In this document: piece by piece, positions 25,454 to 39,940 of the stretch | How positions within the stretch are numbered: the first letter of the stretch is position 1 | Layout: each line of letters starts with the position of its first letter | Source of the DNA: Gracilibacillus dipsosauri | GTDB lineage: Bacteria > Bacillota > Bacilli > Bacillales > Amphibacillaceae | NCBI RefSeq assembly: GCF_003176895.1 | Contig: NZ_QGTD01000008.1 | Location: forward strand, 868,001 to 932,000 | Direction: 5' to 3' | Length of the DNA: 64,000 nucleotides | Notes under the pieces: model-generated | Databases searched by the model: none | The model's input: only the letters and a program-made list of their open reading frames with translations | Told to the model about the DNA's origin: nothing | Made by a program: the position numbers and the translations under genes

Positions 25454-27187
25454 ATGGAAAGAACACAAAGCCATACAGAAGAGGCAAAAATAACTAATGA
25501 GCCAAAAACAGGTGCCGATCTACTCGTGGAATCATTAATTAACGAGGGTGTAGATACTTTATTCGGTTATCCAGGAGGTGCCGTTTTACCTATCTTTGAT
25601 GCCCTATATAAAGCAAAGGGAAGTTTTCATCAAATTTTAGCAAGACATGAACAAGGGTCCATCCATGCTGCTGAAGGTTATGCACGTGTTTCCGGAAAAC
25701 CAGGAGTTGTCATTGCAACTTCAGGACCCGGGGCTACTAACCTAGTCACCGGTATTGCGGATGCGATGATTGACTCCCTCCCACTTGTTGTAATTACAGG
25801 GCAAGTAGCTCAAGGAGTTATCGGAACGGATGCTTTTCAAGAGGCAGATGTAATGGGCATTACAACTCCTATAACGAAACATAATTATCAGGTAAGGGAT
25901 ATTGCTGATCTACCTAGAATCGTAAAAGAAGCTTTTCATATTGCGACAACTGGTAGACAAGGACCTGTTCTAATCGATATACCAAAAGACATTTCTGCTA
26001 ACGTCATTTCGGATAATATTACATTAGATGTGGAATTAGATTTGCCTGGATATCAACCAACAACCAAACCGAACCCACTCCAAATCAAAAAATTAGCAGA
26101 AGCAATTGGAAAAGCAAAAAAACCGATTATTTTAACTGGAGCAGGAGTACTATTTGCCAAAGCATCTAGGGAAATAAAGGAATTTGCTGAAAGCTATTCC
26201 CTACCAGTTACTTCTACCCTATTGGGTTTGGGAGCTTTCCCTGGTGATCACCCATTATTTATCGGGATGGCTGGAATGCATGGAACATACACAGCAAATA
26301 CTGCTCTATATGAATGTGATCTATTAATTAATATTGGTGCAAGATTTGATGATCGTCTAACAGGAAATTTAGCCTCTTTTGCACCAAATGCAACAATTGC
26401 TCATATTGATATTGATCCTGTTGAAATTGGTAAGAATGTACCAACACAGATTCCTATCGTTGGAGATGCAAAAGAAGCGTTAAAAAAGTTATTGGAGCAC
26501 GCCATCGAGAAACCAGAGCACGAGAATTGGTTAGTAAGAATTCACGAAAACTTGGAAAATTATCCATTATGGTACAACAACCTTGAAACAGAAATGAATG
26601 GCCAATGGGTCATTAAGAAAATCCATGAAGCAACTGATGGAAAAGCCATCGTTACAACTGATGTTGGGCAACATCAAATGTGGACTGCTCAATATTATAA
26701 ATTCAATACACCTGACCGTTGGGTATCATCTGGTGGACTTGGAACAATGGGCTTTGGCTTTCCATCCGCAATTGGAGCTCAATTAGCCAAGCCGAATGAT
26801 ACGGTTGTAGCCATTGTAGGTGATGGTGGTTTTCAAATGACCTTGCAAGAGCTTTCTATCCTTCAGGAACGTGGTTTACCTGTTAAAGTAATCATTGTAA
26901 ATAATCAAGCATTAGGAATGGTAAGACAATGGCAGGAAGCTTTTTACTCTGAACGTTATTCGGAGTCCATCTTCAATATTCAACCAGATTTTGTTAAATT
27001 AGCAGAATCCTATAATATCAAAGGGATGAAACTAACAACACAAGAAGAATTTTTAAATGCATTGCCTGAAATATTCGATTATGAAGGTCCTGTAGTAGTG
27101 GATGCACGTGTCATTCAGCAAGAAAATGTTTTTCCTATGATTCCTACAGGCAAAGGATTAAACGAAATGATTGGGGTGAAACCATGA
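25454..27187 (+). CDS. ilvB: Acetolactate synthase large subunit
   Basis: 577 residues, a ThDP enzyme that condenses two pyruvates (valine/leucine) or pyruvate with 2-oxobutyrate (isoleucine). The catalytic Glu is in [16 protein letters not shown], and the ThDP/Mg site is [13 protein letters not shown] followed by [12 protein letters not shown]. The catabolic AlsS type is excluded by the fused regulatory-subunit operon. First gene of the ilv-leu operon behind the T-box; AGGAGGG lies before ATG. Overlaps ilvH by 4 bases (ATGA). Confidence 0.97.
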   Translation: MERTQSHTEEAKITNEPKTGADLLVESLINEGVDTLFGYPGGAVLPIFDALYKAKGSFHQILARHEQGSIHAAEGYARVSGKPGVVIATSGPGATNLVTGIADAMIDSLPLVVITGQVAQGVIGTDAFQEADVMGITTPITKHNYQVRDIADLPRIVKEAFHIATTGRQGPVLIDIPKDISANVISDNITLDVELDLPGYQPTTKPNPLQIKKLAEAIGKAKKPIILTGAGVLFAKASREIKEFAESYSLPVTSTLLGLGAFPGDHPLFIGMAGMHGTYTANTALYECDLLINIGARFDDRLTGNLASFAPNATIAHIDIDPVEIGKNVPTQIPIVGDAKEALKKLLEHAIEKPEHENWLVRIHENLENYPLWYNNLETEMNGQWVIKKIHEATDGKAIVTTDVGQHQMWTAQYYKFNTPDRWVSSGGLGTMGFGFPSAIGAQLAKPNDTVVAIVGDGGFQMTLQELSILQERGLPVKVIIVNNQALGMVRQWQEAFYSERYSESIFNIQPDFVKLAESYNIKGMKLTTQEEFLNALPEIFDYEGPVVVDARVIQQENVFPMIPTGKGLNEMIGVKP

Positions 27188-27705
27188 AACGAATCATAAC
27201 AGCAACCGTCAGAAATCGCAGTGGTGTATTAAATCGTGTAACAAGTCTTCTACAACGACGTCAATTTAATATTGAAAGCATATCTGTTGGAAGAACGGAA
27301 ACAGAAGGAATGTCCAAAATGACATTTGTTGTAGATGTAGAGGATTTTCAAAAGCTAGAGCAGGTGACGAAACAATTAAATAAGCAAATTGATGTCATTA
27401 AAGTGTCTGATATTACCGATAAGGCCATTGTTGCTCGCGAGCTTGCCCTCATTAAAATCGTTAGTAACAGCCAGTTGCGTGCGGAAATTCAAGGTATTAT
27501 TGAACCATTCCGCGCATCCATAATTGATGTAAGTAAAGACAGTCTATCGATCCAAGTAACAGGGAAACCGGATAAGGTAGAAGCTTTAATTGAGCTCCTA
27601 CGTCCATATGGAATCAAAGAACTAGCCAGAACAGGCTTAACCGCTTTTGTTCGTGGTCAACAACCAAACATACAGGATGGTACTGTGCAATCCCTATTAG
27701 GATAG
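27184..27705 (+). CDS. ilvH: Acetolactate synthase small (regulatory) subunit
   Basis: 173 residues. An N-terminal ACT domain (about 4-77, opening [20 protein letters not shown]) binds valine for feedback inhibition, and a C-terminal ALS_ss_C domain follows (about 85-160). It activates IlvB and sets valine sensitivity. The start overlaps the ilvB stop by 4 bases, giving coupled translation and balanced subunits. Called IlvN in some genomes. Confidence 0.96.
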   Translation: MKRIITATVRNRSGVLNRVTSLLQRRQFNIESISVGRTETEGMSKMTFVVDVEDFQKLEQVTKQLNKQIDVIKVSDITDKAIVARELALIKIVSNSQLRAEIQGIIEPFRASIIDVSKDSLSIQVTGKPDKVEALIELLRPYGIKELARTGLTAFVRGQQPNIQDGTVQSLLG

Positions 27706-27748
27706 TAATAATATAAAAATTATTATATAAAAAAATAAATCAAATTGA

Positions 27749-30308
<2,560 letters not shown>

Positions 30309-30332
30309 GATAGTTCATAGGGGGTAGAACAA

Positions 30333-31400
30333 GTGGCTAATAAAATTGTATTGCTTCCTGGTGATGGAATTGGAGCAGAGGTAATCTATGCTGCAAAGGA
30401 CGTATTAGAAGCAATTAGCAAAAAATTTGGAAAAGAATTTGAATTTTCTTCTCATGATATCGGTGGTATTGCTATCGATAATCATGGCACTCCCCTACCT
30501 GATGAAACAGTTGAAGCTTGTAAAAAGGCAGATGCAGTTTTGCTTGGGGCAGTTGGTGGACCAAAATGGGATAATAATCCCTCTGATCTAAGACCAGAAC
30601 GCGGGTTGCTTGGGATTAGAAAGGCACTTGATTTATATGCCAATCTTAGACCAGTGAAGGGATTTGATAAATTATTACACGCCTCTCCCCTTCGTCCTGA
30701 TATTATAAATGGTAGTGACCTATTAATTGTTCGGGAGCTTACTGGTGGATTATATTTTGGGAGACCAAGTGAAAGGCAAGATAACGGTAACGCTGTAGTA
30801 GACACCTTAACATATACACGTAAAGAAATCGAAAGAATTGTAGATAAAGCCTTTCAAAGTGCTCAATTAAGAAAGAAACATCTTACATCTGTAGATAAAG
30901 CAAATGTGCTGGAATCTAGTAAACTATGGAGAGAAATTGTGGAAGAAAAGAAAGCACAATATCCTGATGTCACAGTTGAGCATGTTTTAGTGGATGCAGC
31001 AGCAATGAAGCTAATCACCAATCCAACACAATTTGATGTCATTGTTACAGAGAATATGTTTGGTGATATATTAAGTGATGAGGCTTCTGTCCTAACAGGC
31101 TCTCTCGGTATGCTCCCTTCTGCTAGTTTGGCTGAAGACGGGGTTGGACTATATGAACCAGCACATGGATCTGCTCCTGATATTGCAGGCAAAGGGATTG
31201 CTAACCCTATTGCCATGATCCTATCAGCAGCGATGATGCTTCGATATTCCTTTCAAATGAATGAAGAAGCACAAACCATTGAAGACGCAGTTGAACAAGT
31301 GTTAAACCAAAATTATCATACAGCAGACCTATATAATAAAAATGGAGAGCTTGTAAATACAAATGAAATGACTCAATTAATTGTTGAAACCATTGAATAA
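30333..31400 (+). CDS. leuB: 3-isopropylmalate dehydrogenase
   Basis: 355 residues, starting at GTG (AGGGGG 8 bases upstream). Isocitrate/isopropylmalate dehydrogenase family: LLPGDGIGAEV at the start, GAVGGPKWD, RPERGLLGIRK, and ENMFGDILSDEAS with the Mg-binding aspartates. It oxidises and decarboxylates 3-isopropylmalate with NAD. An 83-base gap holding a hairpin separates it from leuC. Confidence 0.97.
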   Translation: MANKIVLLPGDGIGAEVIYAAKDVLEAISKKFGKEFEFSSHDIGGIAIDNHGTPLPDETVEACKKADAVLLGAVGGPKWDNNPSDLRPERGLLGIRKALDLYANLRPVKGFDKLLHASPLRPDIINGSDLLIVRELTGGLYFGRPSERQDNGNAVVDTLTYTRKEIERIVDKAFQSAQLRKKHLTSVDKANVLESSKLWREIVEEKKAQYPDVTVEHVLVDAAAMKLITNPTQFDVIVTENMFGDILSDEASVLTGSLGMLPSASLAEDGVGLYEPAHGSAPDIAGKGIANPIAMILSAAMMLRYSFQMNEEAQTIEDAVEQVLNQNYHTADLYNKNGELVNTNEMTQLIVETIE

Positions 31401-31410
31401 GGAAAATTTT

Positions 31411-31450
31411 TCGGCGTCGACTATTTATCCATAGCATGCGCCGATATTTT
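31411..31450 (+). other. Intercistronic hairpin between leuB and leuC
   Basis: TCGGCG (31411-31416) pairs with CGCCGA (31439-31444), followed by TATTTTTC. It looks like a weak terminator or mRNA-processing structure inside the operon. It may lower leuCD expression relative to the upstream genes. Confidence 0.4.
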
Positions 31451-31492
31451 TCTACAAAAAGGAAAACAAAAATATAAAAAGGAGTGAAATTG

Positions 31493-32911
31493 ATGAGGAA
31501 TCCAAAGACGATTATTGAAAAGATTTGGGAGAAACATGTCGTACATCACGAAGAAGGTAAACCGGATCTATTATATATCGATTTACATCTAGTCCACGAG
31601 GTAACCTCTCCACAGGCATTTGAGGGTCTTCGTATTAATAATCGAAAAGTTCGCCGTCCAGATTTAACATTTGCGACAATGGACCATAATGTACCGACCA
31701 TTCATCGCAATGTGATAAAAGACGAAGTTTCCAAGACACAAATGGAAACACTTAAAACAAACTGTGACGAATTTGGCGTACCTTTAGCGGATATTCATCA
31801 TCCTGATCAAGGGATCGTCCATGTTATTGGTCCTGAATTGGGTTTAACCCAACCAGGTAAAACGATCGTATGTGGAGATAGCCATACTTCTACACATGGT
31901 GCATTTGGTGCTTTGGCTTTTGGTATTGGTACTAGTGAGGTCGAGCATGTCCTAGCCACACAAACCATTTGGCAAGCAAAACCGAAAACACTAAATGTTA
32001 AAGTGAATGGAAAATTAGGGACAGGTGTTACGGCAAAGGATTTAATCCTAGCAATTATCGGAAAATTCGGTGTAAAATTCGGAACTGGCTATGTTATTGA
32101 GTATACAGGCGAGGCAGTGCGTAACTTGTCCATGGAAGGCCGAATGACGGTATGTAACATGTCTATAGAAGCCGGTGCTCGTGCTGGATTAATCAGTCCT
32201 GATGATACGACAGTTGAATTTTTACGAGGGAGACGCCATGTTCCAGACGGTGAAGCCTTTGAGCAATTAGCGGAGGAATGGAAGGCTCTTGCTACAGACG
32301 AAGGGGCGATATATGATGAAGTAGTGGAAATCAATGCAGAAGAAATTGAGCCACAAGTAACTTGGGGAACAAACCCTGGGATGTGTATTCCGGTTAGTGC
32401 AACCGTCCCTACTCCAGAGGATGGAAAAAATGCTATTGAAACAGATGAAATTAAACGTGCATTAGAATACATGGGACTCCAAGGAGGCGAACCAATTTCT
32501 TCTGTAAGCATTGAGCATGTGTTTATCGGTTCCTGTACTAATTCCAGATTAGCTGATTTAAGAAAAGCTTCAGAAATTGTAAAAGGACAAAAGGTAAATC
32601 CAGGTGTTCGAGCAATCGTAGTCCCTGGTTCTCATAGTGTGAAAGCACAAGCAGAAACAGAAGGAATTGATCAAATCTTTAAGGAAGCTGGATTTGAATG
32701 GCGAGACGCAGGCTGTAGTATGTGTCTAGCAATGAACGATGATGTCGTACCAGAGGGTGAACGTTGTGCTTCCACTTCTAATCGTAACTTTGAAGGTCGA
32801 CAAGGAACAGGTGCACGTACCCACTTAGTTAGTCCTGAAATGGCGGCAGCAGCAGCTATTAAAGGTCATTTCGTAGATGTACGTCACTTGAGTGTAGCTA
32901 CACCAAGCTAA
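31493..32911 (+). CDS. leuC: 3-isopropylmalate dehydratase large subunit
   Basis: 472 residues from ATG at 31493. AAGGAGTGA sits 6 bases upstream; the in-frame GTG at 31484 is part of that site. Aconitase superfamily: [30 protein letters not shown], and Fe-S cysteines in GSCTNSRL and in [11 protein letters not shown]. With LeuD it isomerises 2- to 3-isopropylmalate. [20 protein letters not shown] near the end is typical. Confidence 0.97.
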   Translation: MRNPKTIIEKIWEKHVVHHEEGKPDLLYIDLHLVHEVTSPQAFEGLRINNRKVRRPDLTFATMDHNVPTIHRNVIKDEVSKTQMETLKTNCDEFGVPLADIHHPDQGIVHVIGPELGLTQPGKTIVCGDSHTSTHGAFGALAFGIGTSEVEHVLATQTIWQAKPKTLNVKVNGKLGTGVTAKDLILAIIGKFGVKFGTGYVIEYTGEAVRNLSMEGRMTVCNMSIEAGARAGLISPDDTTVEFLRGRRHVPDGEAFEQLAEEWKALATDEGAIYDEVVEINAEEIEPQVTWGTNPGMCIPVSATVPTPEDGKNAIETDEIKRALEYMGLQGGEPISSVSIEHVFIGSCTNSRLADLRKASEIVKGQKVNPGVRAIVVPGSHSVKAQAETEGIDQIFKEAGFEWRDAGCSMCLAMNDDVVPEGERCASTSNRNFEGRQGTGARTHLVSPEMAAAAAIKGHFVDVRHLSVATPS

Positions 32912-32935
32912 ATTCGTTTTATAGGGGGTAACAAA

Positions 32936-33520
32936 ATGGAACCAATTAGAAAACATGAAGGGCTTGTCTATCCATTAAACCGTGCTAATATTGATACAGA
33001 CCAAATTATTCCTAAGCAATTTTTAAAACGGATTTCACGACAAGGATTTGGCCAATTTGTATTTTATAATTGGCGATTTGACTCTAAAGGAGAGTTGCGA
33101 AATGATTTCTCCTTAAATCAGCCTAAATATGAAGACACTTCAATCCTTGTTGCTGGTGAAAACTTTGGCTGCGGCTCATCTCGTGAGCATGCACCATGGG
33201 CTCTACAAGATTATGGATTCCGTGTCATTATTGCACCAAGCTATGCAGATATTTTTTATAATAATTGCACAAAAAATGGTATCTTACCAGTTAAATTGGC
33301 AGATGAAGAAGTCCAAACAATAATTAAAAATGCTGAGAGTGACAAATATTATTTAACCGTGAACCTAGAAGCAAAAAAAGTATATGATAATCAAGGATTT
33401 GAAGCAGTATTTGACCTAGACGATTATAAACGTGAAATGTTACTAAATGGCTGGGATGATATTGCTGTTACACTCAGCCATGCCGATAAGATTGACCAAT
33501 TTGAAGCAACTAGAGCATAA
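32936..33520 (+). CDS. leuD: 3-isopropylmalate dehydratase small subunit
   Basis: 194 residues, swivel domain of the isopropylmalate isomerase. NIDTDQIIPKQFLKR near the start, NFGCGSSREHAPW (about 70-82) carrying the substrate-binding serine loop, and YADIFYNNCTKNGILP. Last gene of the operon, 24 bases after leuC, with AGGGGGT before ATG. A terminator follows about 50 bases downstream. Confidence 0.97.
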   Translation: MEPIRKHEGLVYPLNRANIDTDQIIPKQFLKRISRQGFGQFVFYNWRFDSKGELRNDFSLNQPKYEDTSILVAGENFGCGSSREHAPWALQDYGFRVIIAPSYADIFYNNCTKNGILPVKLADEEVQTIIKNAESDKYYLTVNLEAKKVYDNQGFEAVFDLDDYKREMLLNGWDDIAVTLSHADKIDQFEATRA

Positions 33521-33571
33521 TAAGAATGTGAAATTTTTATCATTGGAGAATTTTCCCTTTTGATGTGATTT

Positions 33572-33615
33572 AGCTGATTTTTCTGTTAAACAGAAGATCA
33601 GCTTTATTTTTTGTC
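33572..33615 (+). terminator. Terminator of ilv-leu
   Basis: AGCTGAT plus TTCTG pair with CAGAA plus ATCAGCT (one bulge), followed by TTATTTTTT. Confidence 0.85.
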
Positions 33616-33710
33616 ATTTTTATTTTTTTATGTATAAACAGCTTTGCCAATAACTGATTTAATGGAGTTAAACGCAACGGTTATACTAAAAAGGATCAGG
33701 AGGTGAACTG

Positions 33711-34421
33711 ATGTTAAACCGAGCGCAATTAAATGCTTGTCAACGCGAATTGGTCAATCGAAAAAAGGAGCTAGAAAATCATCTGCAGGATCACTTTGGC
33801 TTAGACCAAGAATTGTTGAAAGAATCTGTATCCGAGCTCTCTAATTACGATAATCATCCAGGAGATCATGGTACAGAGCTTTTTGAAAGAGAAAAAGACA
33901 TTGCCTTGAATGATCATTTAGAAAAGGAATACAAGGATATTAAAGATGCCCTTGATTCGATAGATGCAGGAACTTATGGTATTTGTATCGAATGTGGTGA
34001 AGAAATAGCAGCAGACAGACTGTTAGCAATGCCTACCACTCAGAAGTGCTCCAAACATGCAGAAAAATATATCGATAAAAATCGTCCAATTGAGGAAGAG
34101 GTATTACAGCCAAATTTTCAAAACTTTAATAATGAAATAGCCAACGAAGACACTACGTTTTTCGACGCAGAAGATTCCTGGCAGCGCGTAGAGCAATATG
34201 GTTCCTCTGATGGCCCGTCTGACTTTTATGGCATGGAGGCTAAAACATATGACGATATGTTCTTCCATTCAGATGAATTGGTGGGTAGCGTTGAGGAGTT
34301 AGAAGGATTTTTACTCGCAGATATGGAAGGGAAATATATAGGGGTAAATGAAAAGCATGAAAAATACGAAGATTATTTAGATGAACAGGATATTGAATCG
34401 ATTTTATCTACAGAAAAATAA
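33711..34421 (+). CDS. YteA/YlyA-type C4 zinc-finger (DksA-like) protein
   Basis: 236 residues. A helical N-terminus is followed by the DksA/TraR-like finger GTYGICIECGEEIAADRLLAMP with a distal QKCSKHAEKY; three Cys and one His are visible as ligands rather than four Cys. The C-terminal 100 residues (FYGMEAKTYDDMFF, VEELEGFLLADMEGKYIGVNE) are the YteA-family extension. B. subtilis relatives YteA and YlyA are linked to sporulation, and YlyA acts on sigma-G RNA polymerase. The DNHPGDHGTELFEREKDIAL motif before the finger is conserved. Strong AGGAGGTGA site. Monocistronic with its own terminator. Confidence 0.82.
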   Translation: MLNRAQLNACQRELVNRKKELENHLQDHFGLDQELLKESVSELSNYDNHPGDHGTELFEREKDIALNDHLEKEYKDIKDALDSIDAGTYGICIECGEEIAADRLLAMPTTQKCSKHAEKYIDKNRPIEEEVLQPNFQNFNNEIANEDTTFFDAEDSWQRVEQYGSSDGPSDFYGMEAKTYDDMFFHSDELVGSVEELEGFLLADMEGKYIGVNEKHEKYEDYLDEQDIESILSTEK

Positions 34422-34427
34422 TATGCT

Positions 34428-34462
34428 GGGCCTCCCAAATAATTGGGAGCGTCCCTTTTTTT
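34428..34462 (+). terminator. Terminator of the YteA-like gene
   Basis: GGG plus CTCCCAA pair with TTGGGAG plus CCC (4-base loop), followed by seven T. Confidence 0.9.
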
Positions 34463-34562
34463 ATTGAGAATCTCCGCTTACATCGGCTTTGTATATTGAT
34501 ACTTCTAGTAGCCATACTAAAAAAATCAGTATTAAAAATTGCAATATAGGACGTGAAAAATT

Positions 34563-35336
34563 ATGCCCTTTACTAAGGAAAAACCACATATTTATTATGA
34601 AGTAAAAGGAAACGGTCCAACGATTCTATTTATTCCACCCCCTGCCATGGGACATCTTACCTTTCGTTATCAATATAAGTTGAGTGATCATTATCAAATT
34701 ATCACATTAGATATTAGAGGGGATTGTAAAAGTGAGAAAGCTCTACCTGTAACGATGGAACTATTCGTTAGTGACATAAAGAGAGTTTTGGACGAACTTC
34801 AAGTAGAGAAAGCCATTATTTGCGGATATTCTAATGGAGGAGTTATTGCTCAAGCATTTGCAGCGAGCCATCCTAATCGAATTATAGGACTCATTTTGAT
34901 AGGTGGTTATTATGAAGTAGCTAGTTTTTGGCTAAAGAAGGAATATCAATTAGGAATATGGATTGCCAAGCAAAAATGGATGTCTTTATTGGCAAGCGCA
35001 TTATCTTTTAATCATTTTTCGAGTAAAAAAGCTGCAAACGAAATGGCTATAGAGATGAAGCAAACAGATCCCGATATGTTAGAACAGCAATATGCTATTG
35101 GTATGAACTACAGCAATAAACACAGTCTTACTAAATTAGATGTCCCCCTATTACTTATATATGGTGCAAGGGATATTTACATTCATCACTATCAGCATTT
35201 GTATCAAGAGGTGATAAAGGATGTGGAAATCGCCTATATCGATAAATCCAAACATCAAGTTCCTACAAAGCATGATCATGAATGTAATGCGATTATCAAG
35301 CAATGGATTAGGAGCAAAGATTTAGCAAAGGAATAG
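34563..35336 (+). CDS. Alpha/beta hydrolase
   Basis: 257 residues, classical alpha/beta hydrolase fold. Nucleophile elbow GYSNGG (about 97-102), oxyanion region PPPAMGH near 27-33, Asp in YGARDIYIH, and a catalytic His in SKHQVPTKHDH near 232-240. No signal peptide, so cytosolic. Substrate not predictable. The ribosome site is weak (AGGACGTGA). Monocistronic, convergent with the deo genes. Confidence 0.82.
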   Translation: MPFTKEKPHIYYEVKGNGPTILFIPPPAMGHLTFRYQYKLSDHYQIITLDIRGDCKSEKALPVTMELFVSDIKRVLDELQVEKAIICGYSNGGVIAQAFAASHPNRIIGLILIGGYYEVASFWLKKEYQLGIWIAKQKWMSLLASALSFNHFSSKKAANEMAIEMKQTDPDMLEQQYAIGMNYSNKHSLTKLDVPLLLIYGARDIYIHHYQHLYQEVIKDVEIAYIDKSKHQVPTKHDHECNAIIKQWIRSKDLAKE

Positions 35337-35337
35337 A

Positions 35338-35357
35338 GGAGAAGGCTTTCTCCCCTT
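35338..35357. terminator. Short hairpin between the hydrolase gene and deoC
   Basis: GGAGAA/TTCTCC with a 4-base loop followed by CCTTTT. A modest terminator candidate between convergent genes. Confidence 0.45.
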
Positions 35358-35367
35358 TTCCTCCAAT

Positions 35368-36464
<1,097 letters not shown>

Positions 36465-36471
36465 CTATTCG

Positions 36472-37284
36472 TTATCCAATCTCTTGAACTAATTGTTTCA
36501 CAAATTGTAAAAAGGAATCACGTACTTTCTCAGTTGTCTCCATTACTTCCTCATGTGTTAACGGTTGATCGAGAATCCCTGCTGCCATGTTAGATATACA
36601 GGAAATACCTAAACAGCGAATGCCAGCATGTCTTGCTACTGTTACCTCAGGCACTGTAGACATACCAACAGCATCTCCACCTATCGTTGCAAGCATCTTT
36701 ATTTCAGCTGGTGTTTCATAACTTGGTCCTGTATTCCAAACATAGACACCCTCTTTTAGATTCAAATTTAACTGTTTAGCAACTTGTCTTGCCGTAGTTT
36801 GCAATTTCTTATCATAAGCACTCGACATATCCGGGAAGCGTACACCATGTTCCTTCACATTCTCGCCTATTAAAGGATTTTGACCAGTATTGTTTATATG
36901 ATCTGTAATTAACATTAAATCCCCTGGTTCAAGATTTTGATTAACACCACCAGCAGCATTAGTTACTAGTAATTTTTCAATACCAATTTCTTTCATCACC
37001 CGAACCGGGAAAGTAACCGCATCTAAGCCATATCCTTCATAATAGTGAAAACGTCCCTGCATTGCAATGACCTGGACCCCTTCTAATTCACCTATTACTA
37101 GTTGTCCTGCATGACCTTCCACTGTCGATAAGGGAAAACCAGGAATATCTTGATAGATAATTTTTGTAGGATTTTTAATTTCATCTGCTAGCATTCCTAG
37201 ACCTGAGCCCAATATAAGGCCAATTTGAGGTTTCTTATCTAATTGTTGCTGTAAATACTTGGTTGCTTCCTGAAGCTTATGCAT
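36472..37284 (-). CDS. punA: Purine nucleoside phosphorylase (PupG/PunA type)
   Basis: 270 residues, trimeric NP-I family. GSGLGMLADEI (about 26-36) binds phosphate; GRFHYYEGY, TNAAGGVNQ, and GPSYETPAEI are typical. Cleaves (deoxy)guanosine and inosine phosphorolytically. It corresponds to B. subtilis pupG, which also follows drm (deoB). GGAGG lies before ATG, 14 bases after deoB. Confidence 0.95.
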   Translation of the reverse strand: MHKLQEATKYLQQQLDKKPQIGLILGSGLGMLADEIKNPTKIIYQDIPGFPLSTVEGHAGQLVIGELEGVQVIAMQGRFHYYEGYGLDAVTFPVRVMKEIGIEKLLVTNAAGGVNQNLEPGDLMLITDHINNTGQNPLIGENVKEHGVRFPDMSSAYDKKLQTTARQVAKQLNLNLKEGVYVWNTGPSYETPAEIKMLATIGGDAVGMSTVPEVTVARHAGIRCLGISCISNMAAGILDQPLTHEEVMETTEKVRDSFLQFVKQLVQEIG

Positions 37285-37298
37285 TGAATAATCCTCCT

Positions 37299-38477
37299 TT
37301 ATTTAATATCGTGTAGGAAACTTTTCCCGTTTAAAGGTAATGTTACACCAAAATTGTCTGCAATGGTAGCGCCAATATCAGCAAACGTCTCTCTCAATGG
37401 TAATTGTTTTCCTTCTGTGATTTGATGGTGAAAAACTAATAGTGGGACATATTCTCTCGTATGATCTGTACCATGATGTACTGGATCGTTTCCATGATCA
37501 GCTGTAATCATTAATAAATCATCTTCTTTCAATTTATTAATGATGTCCGGTAATCGCTGATCAAATGCTTCCAGAGCTTCTCCATACCCTTTTGGATCTC
37601 GACGATGACCATATTTCGCATCAAAATCGACGAGATTGAGAAAATTCAGGCCATGAAATTCCATATCCATTGACTGAATAAATTTTTCCATTCCATCCTC
37701 ATTATTTTTTGTTCGAATCGATTCCGTTACACCCTCGCCGTCATAAATATCAGAGATTTTTCCGAGGGCAATAACATCGAAACCACCGTCAGCTAGCTCA
37801 TTCATCACTGTCCTACCAAACGGTTTTAGGGCATAATCATGACGATTAGAAGTTCGTTCAAAATTACCAGGTCTACCTACAAATGGTCGTGCAATTACCC
37901 TGCCAATCATGTACTTATCGTTCATGGTTAAAGCTCGAGCTTTTTCACAAATGTCATATAGTTCATCTATTGGAATGATGTCTTCATGGGCACAGATTTG
38001 CAGCACAGAATCTGCAGATGTATACACAATGAGATCTCCTGTTTCCATATGATGCTCGCCTAGTTCTTCAATAATAGCAGTACCAGACGCCGGTTTATTT
38101 CCTATAATTTTCCTTCCTGTTTCCTTTTCTAACTGTTTTATTAAGTCATCTGGAAAACCATCCGGGAATGTTTGAAAAGGTTGCTCGATCTTTAACCCCA
38201 TTATTTCCCAATGACCAGTCATTGTATCCTTTCCATTAGAAGCCTCTTGCATTTTGGTATAGTAGGCCTTAGGCTTTAACGCCTTCCTAATACCTTTAAT
38301 TTCCCGAATATTGCTTAATCCAAGTTTTCCAATTTCCGGCATAGTTAATCCATCCATATGCTCCGCAATATGTCCTAATGTATCTGCTCCCGTATCATTG
38401 AAATCGGCAGCATCTGGTGCTTCACCTATCCCAACCGAATCTAATACAATTAAAAATATCCTTTTAAAAGATTCCAA
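37299..38477 (-). CDS. deoB: Phosphopentomutase
   Basis: 392 residues, alkaline phosphatase superfamily. [14 protein letters not shown] at the start (metal Asp), the phosphorylated Thr in [10 protein letters not shown], and [12 protein letters not shown] and [10 protein letters not shown] with the remaining metal ligands. It interconverts (deoxy)ribose-1- and -5-phosphate, linking the phosphorylases to DeoC. It is first in deoB-punA-cdd-deoC, behind an operator-like site at 38559. B. subtilis name drm. Confidence 0.96.
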   Translation of the reverse strand: MESFKRIFLIVLDSVGIGEAPDAADFNDTGADTLGHIAEHMDGLTMPEIGKLGLSNIREIKGIRKALKPKAYYTKMQEASNGKDTMTGHWEIMGLKIEQPFQTFPDGFPDDLIKQLEKETGRKIIGNKPASGTAIIEELGEHHMETGDLIVYTSADSVLQICAHEDIIPIDELYDICEKARALTMNDKYMIGRVIARPFVGRPGNFERTSNRHDYALKPFGRTVMNELADGGFDVIALGKISDIYDGEGVTESIRTKNNEDGMEKFIQSMDMEFHGLNFLNLVDFDAKYGHRRDPKGYGEALEAFDQRLPDIINKLKEDDLLMITADHGNDPVHHGTDHTREYVPLLVFHHQITEGKQLPLRETFADIGATIADNFGVTLPLNGKSFLHDIK

Positions 38478-38521
38478 TAGTATTCTCCTTTTCTCGAAGT
38501 AATATAGCGCAAAAATTATTC

Positions 38522-38570
38522 TATCAACAAATCAACTCTTATTGTACTTTTTCTGAAGTAGGATGTCCAA
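38522..38570 (-). promoter_or_regulatory. deoB promoter with GGACGTCC-type operator
   Basis: TAGGATGTCCAA at 38559-38570 is 11/12 identical to the complement of the site at 41167. On the minus strand it overlaps the -35 of a plausible promoter, TTGGAC-18-TACAAT. It sits between pdp and deoB, so deoB-punA-cdd-deoC may be controlled together with nupC-pdp by the GntR protein at 41596. Confidence 0.55.
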
Positions 38571-38582
38571 CCTCTTAAAAAA

Positions 38583-39884
38583 TTAATGAATAATATCATA
38601 TATCAATGGTATAGCATAATGCGCTTTATCAGAGATTGTATAGGCTTGTTGAATCTTTTCTTCCACATCATTTATATTAGGGGTATTACTATGAATGGTG
38701 ACTATAGTATCACCAGTTTTTACTTTGTCACCTAATTTTTTCTGCAACTCGACACCTACAGCCAGATCAATTTGAGAATCCTTTGTTAAACGACCAGCTC
38801 CAAGAAGACTTGCTGCTGTGCCTATTTCATCGGCAGAAATGCGATTAATCGTGCCTGAAGCTTTTGCCTTCACTTCTATCGTGTATTCTGCCTTAGGTAG
38901 TTTCTCCGGATGATCAATTACAGAAGGATTACCTCCCTGAGAGCTCACAAAGGTTTTCAACTTATCAATAGCTTTACCTGAATGAATTGCATCTTTTAAC
39001 ATTTCTCTTGCTTCTTCAATGGATTTTGCCTTTTTGGCTAAATAGACCATTTGACTACCTAAGGTAAGGCATAATTCTTCTAAATCCTTTGGACCTTTAC
39101 CTTGCAAGGTATCGATGGCTTCTTTTACTTCTAATGCATTACCTACTGCAAATCCAAGCGGCTGATTCATATCTGAAATTACGGCAACCGTCTCTCGTCC
39201 CGCTCCATTACCAATGTCAACCATTGCCCTAGCTAAAGCTTTAGCATCTTCTAAATCAGTCATAAATGCCCCTGACCCTGTTTTTACATCTAATACAATA
39301 GCATCTGCTCCTGCTGCAATTTTTTTACTCATAATCGAGCTAGCAATCAATGGAATAGAATTGACTGTTGCTGTTACATCACGTAAACCATATAGCTTTT
39401 TATCAGCAGGAGTGAGGTTTCCGCTTTGTCCAACTACAGCTATATTATGCTCATTTACCAGTTGATTGAACCTTTCTGCAGTTAATTCTACTTGAAAACC
39501 ATCAATGGATTCTAACTTGTCAAGTGTTCCACCTGTATGTCCAAGCCCTCTACCAGACATTTTTGCAACTGGGACACCTACAGAAGCTACTAAGGGTGCC
39601 AAAATTAAAGTGGTTGTATCTCCAACTCCACCTGTAGAATGCTTATCCACCTTAATACCTTGAATATCTGATAAATCGACTTGATCTCCAGATTGTACCA
39701 TTGCCATAGTTAAGTGAACTCTCTCTTCTGTTGTCATTCCTTGAAAATATAATGCCATGGCCATTGCCGACATTTGGTAATCAGGTATTTCTTCCTTTGT
39801 ATATCCTTTGATCATAAAATCAATTTCATCTTTAGTTAATTCCTTACCGTCTCTTTTTTTCACAATTAAGTCTACCATTCTCAT
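38583..39884 (-). CDS. pdp: Pyrimidine-nucleoside phosphorylase
   Basis: 433 residues from ATG at 39884. B. subtilis Pdp is 434 and also opens with MRMVDLI; an upstream TTG is not needed. Thymidine-phosphorylase family: the phosphate-binding signature [17 protein letters not shown] (about 109-125) is intact, and KHSTGGVGD and [17 protein letters not shown] are typical. Phosphorolyses uridine, thymidine and deoxyuridine. Follows nupC by 56 bases and precedes deoB by about 105 bases. Confidence 0.96.
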   Translation of the reverse strand: MRMVDLIVKKRDGKELTKDEIDFMIKGYTKEEIPDYQMSAMAMALYFQGMTTEERVHLTMAMVQSGDQVDLSDIQGIKVDKHSTGGVGDTTTLILAPLVASVGVPVAKMSGRGLGHTGGTLDKLESIDGFQVELTAERFNQLVNEHNIAVVGQSGNLTPADKKLYGLRDVTATVNSIPLIASSIMSKKIAAGADAIVLDVKTGSGAFMTDLEDAKALARAMVDIGNGAGRETVAVISDMNQPLGFAVGNALEVKEAIDTLQGKGPKDLEELCLTLGSQMVYLAKKAKSIEEAREMLKDAIHSGKAIDKLKTFVSSQGGNPSVIDHPEKLPKAEYTIEVKAKASGTINRISADEIGTAASLLGAGRLTKDSQIDLAVGVELQKKLGDKVKTGDTIVTIHSNTPNINDVEEKIQQAYTISDKAHYAIPLIYDIIH

Positions 39885-39940
39885 ATTTCTTCTTCCCTTC
39901 AAATATAAAATATCTAGATACGAATGCTTTCAATGTTCAT

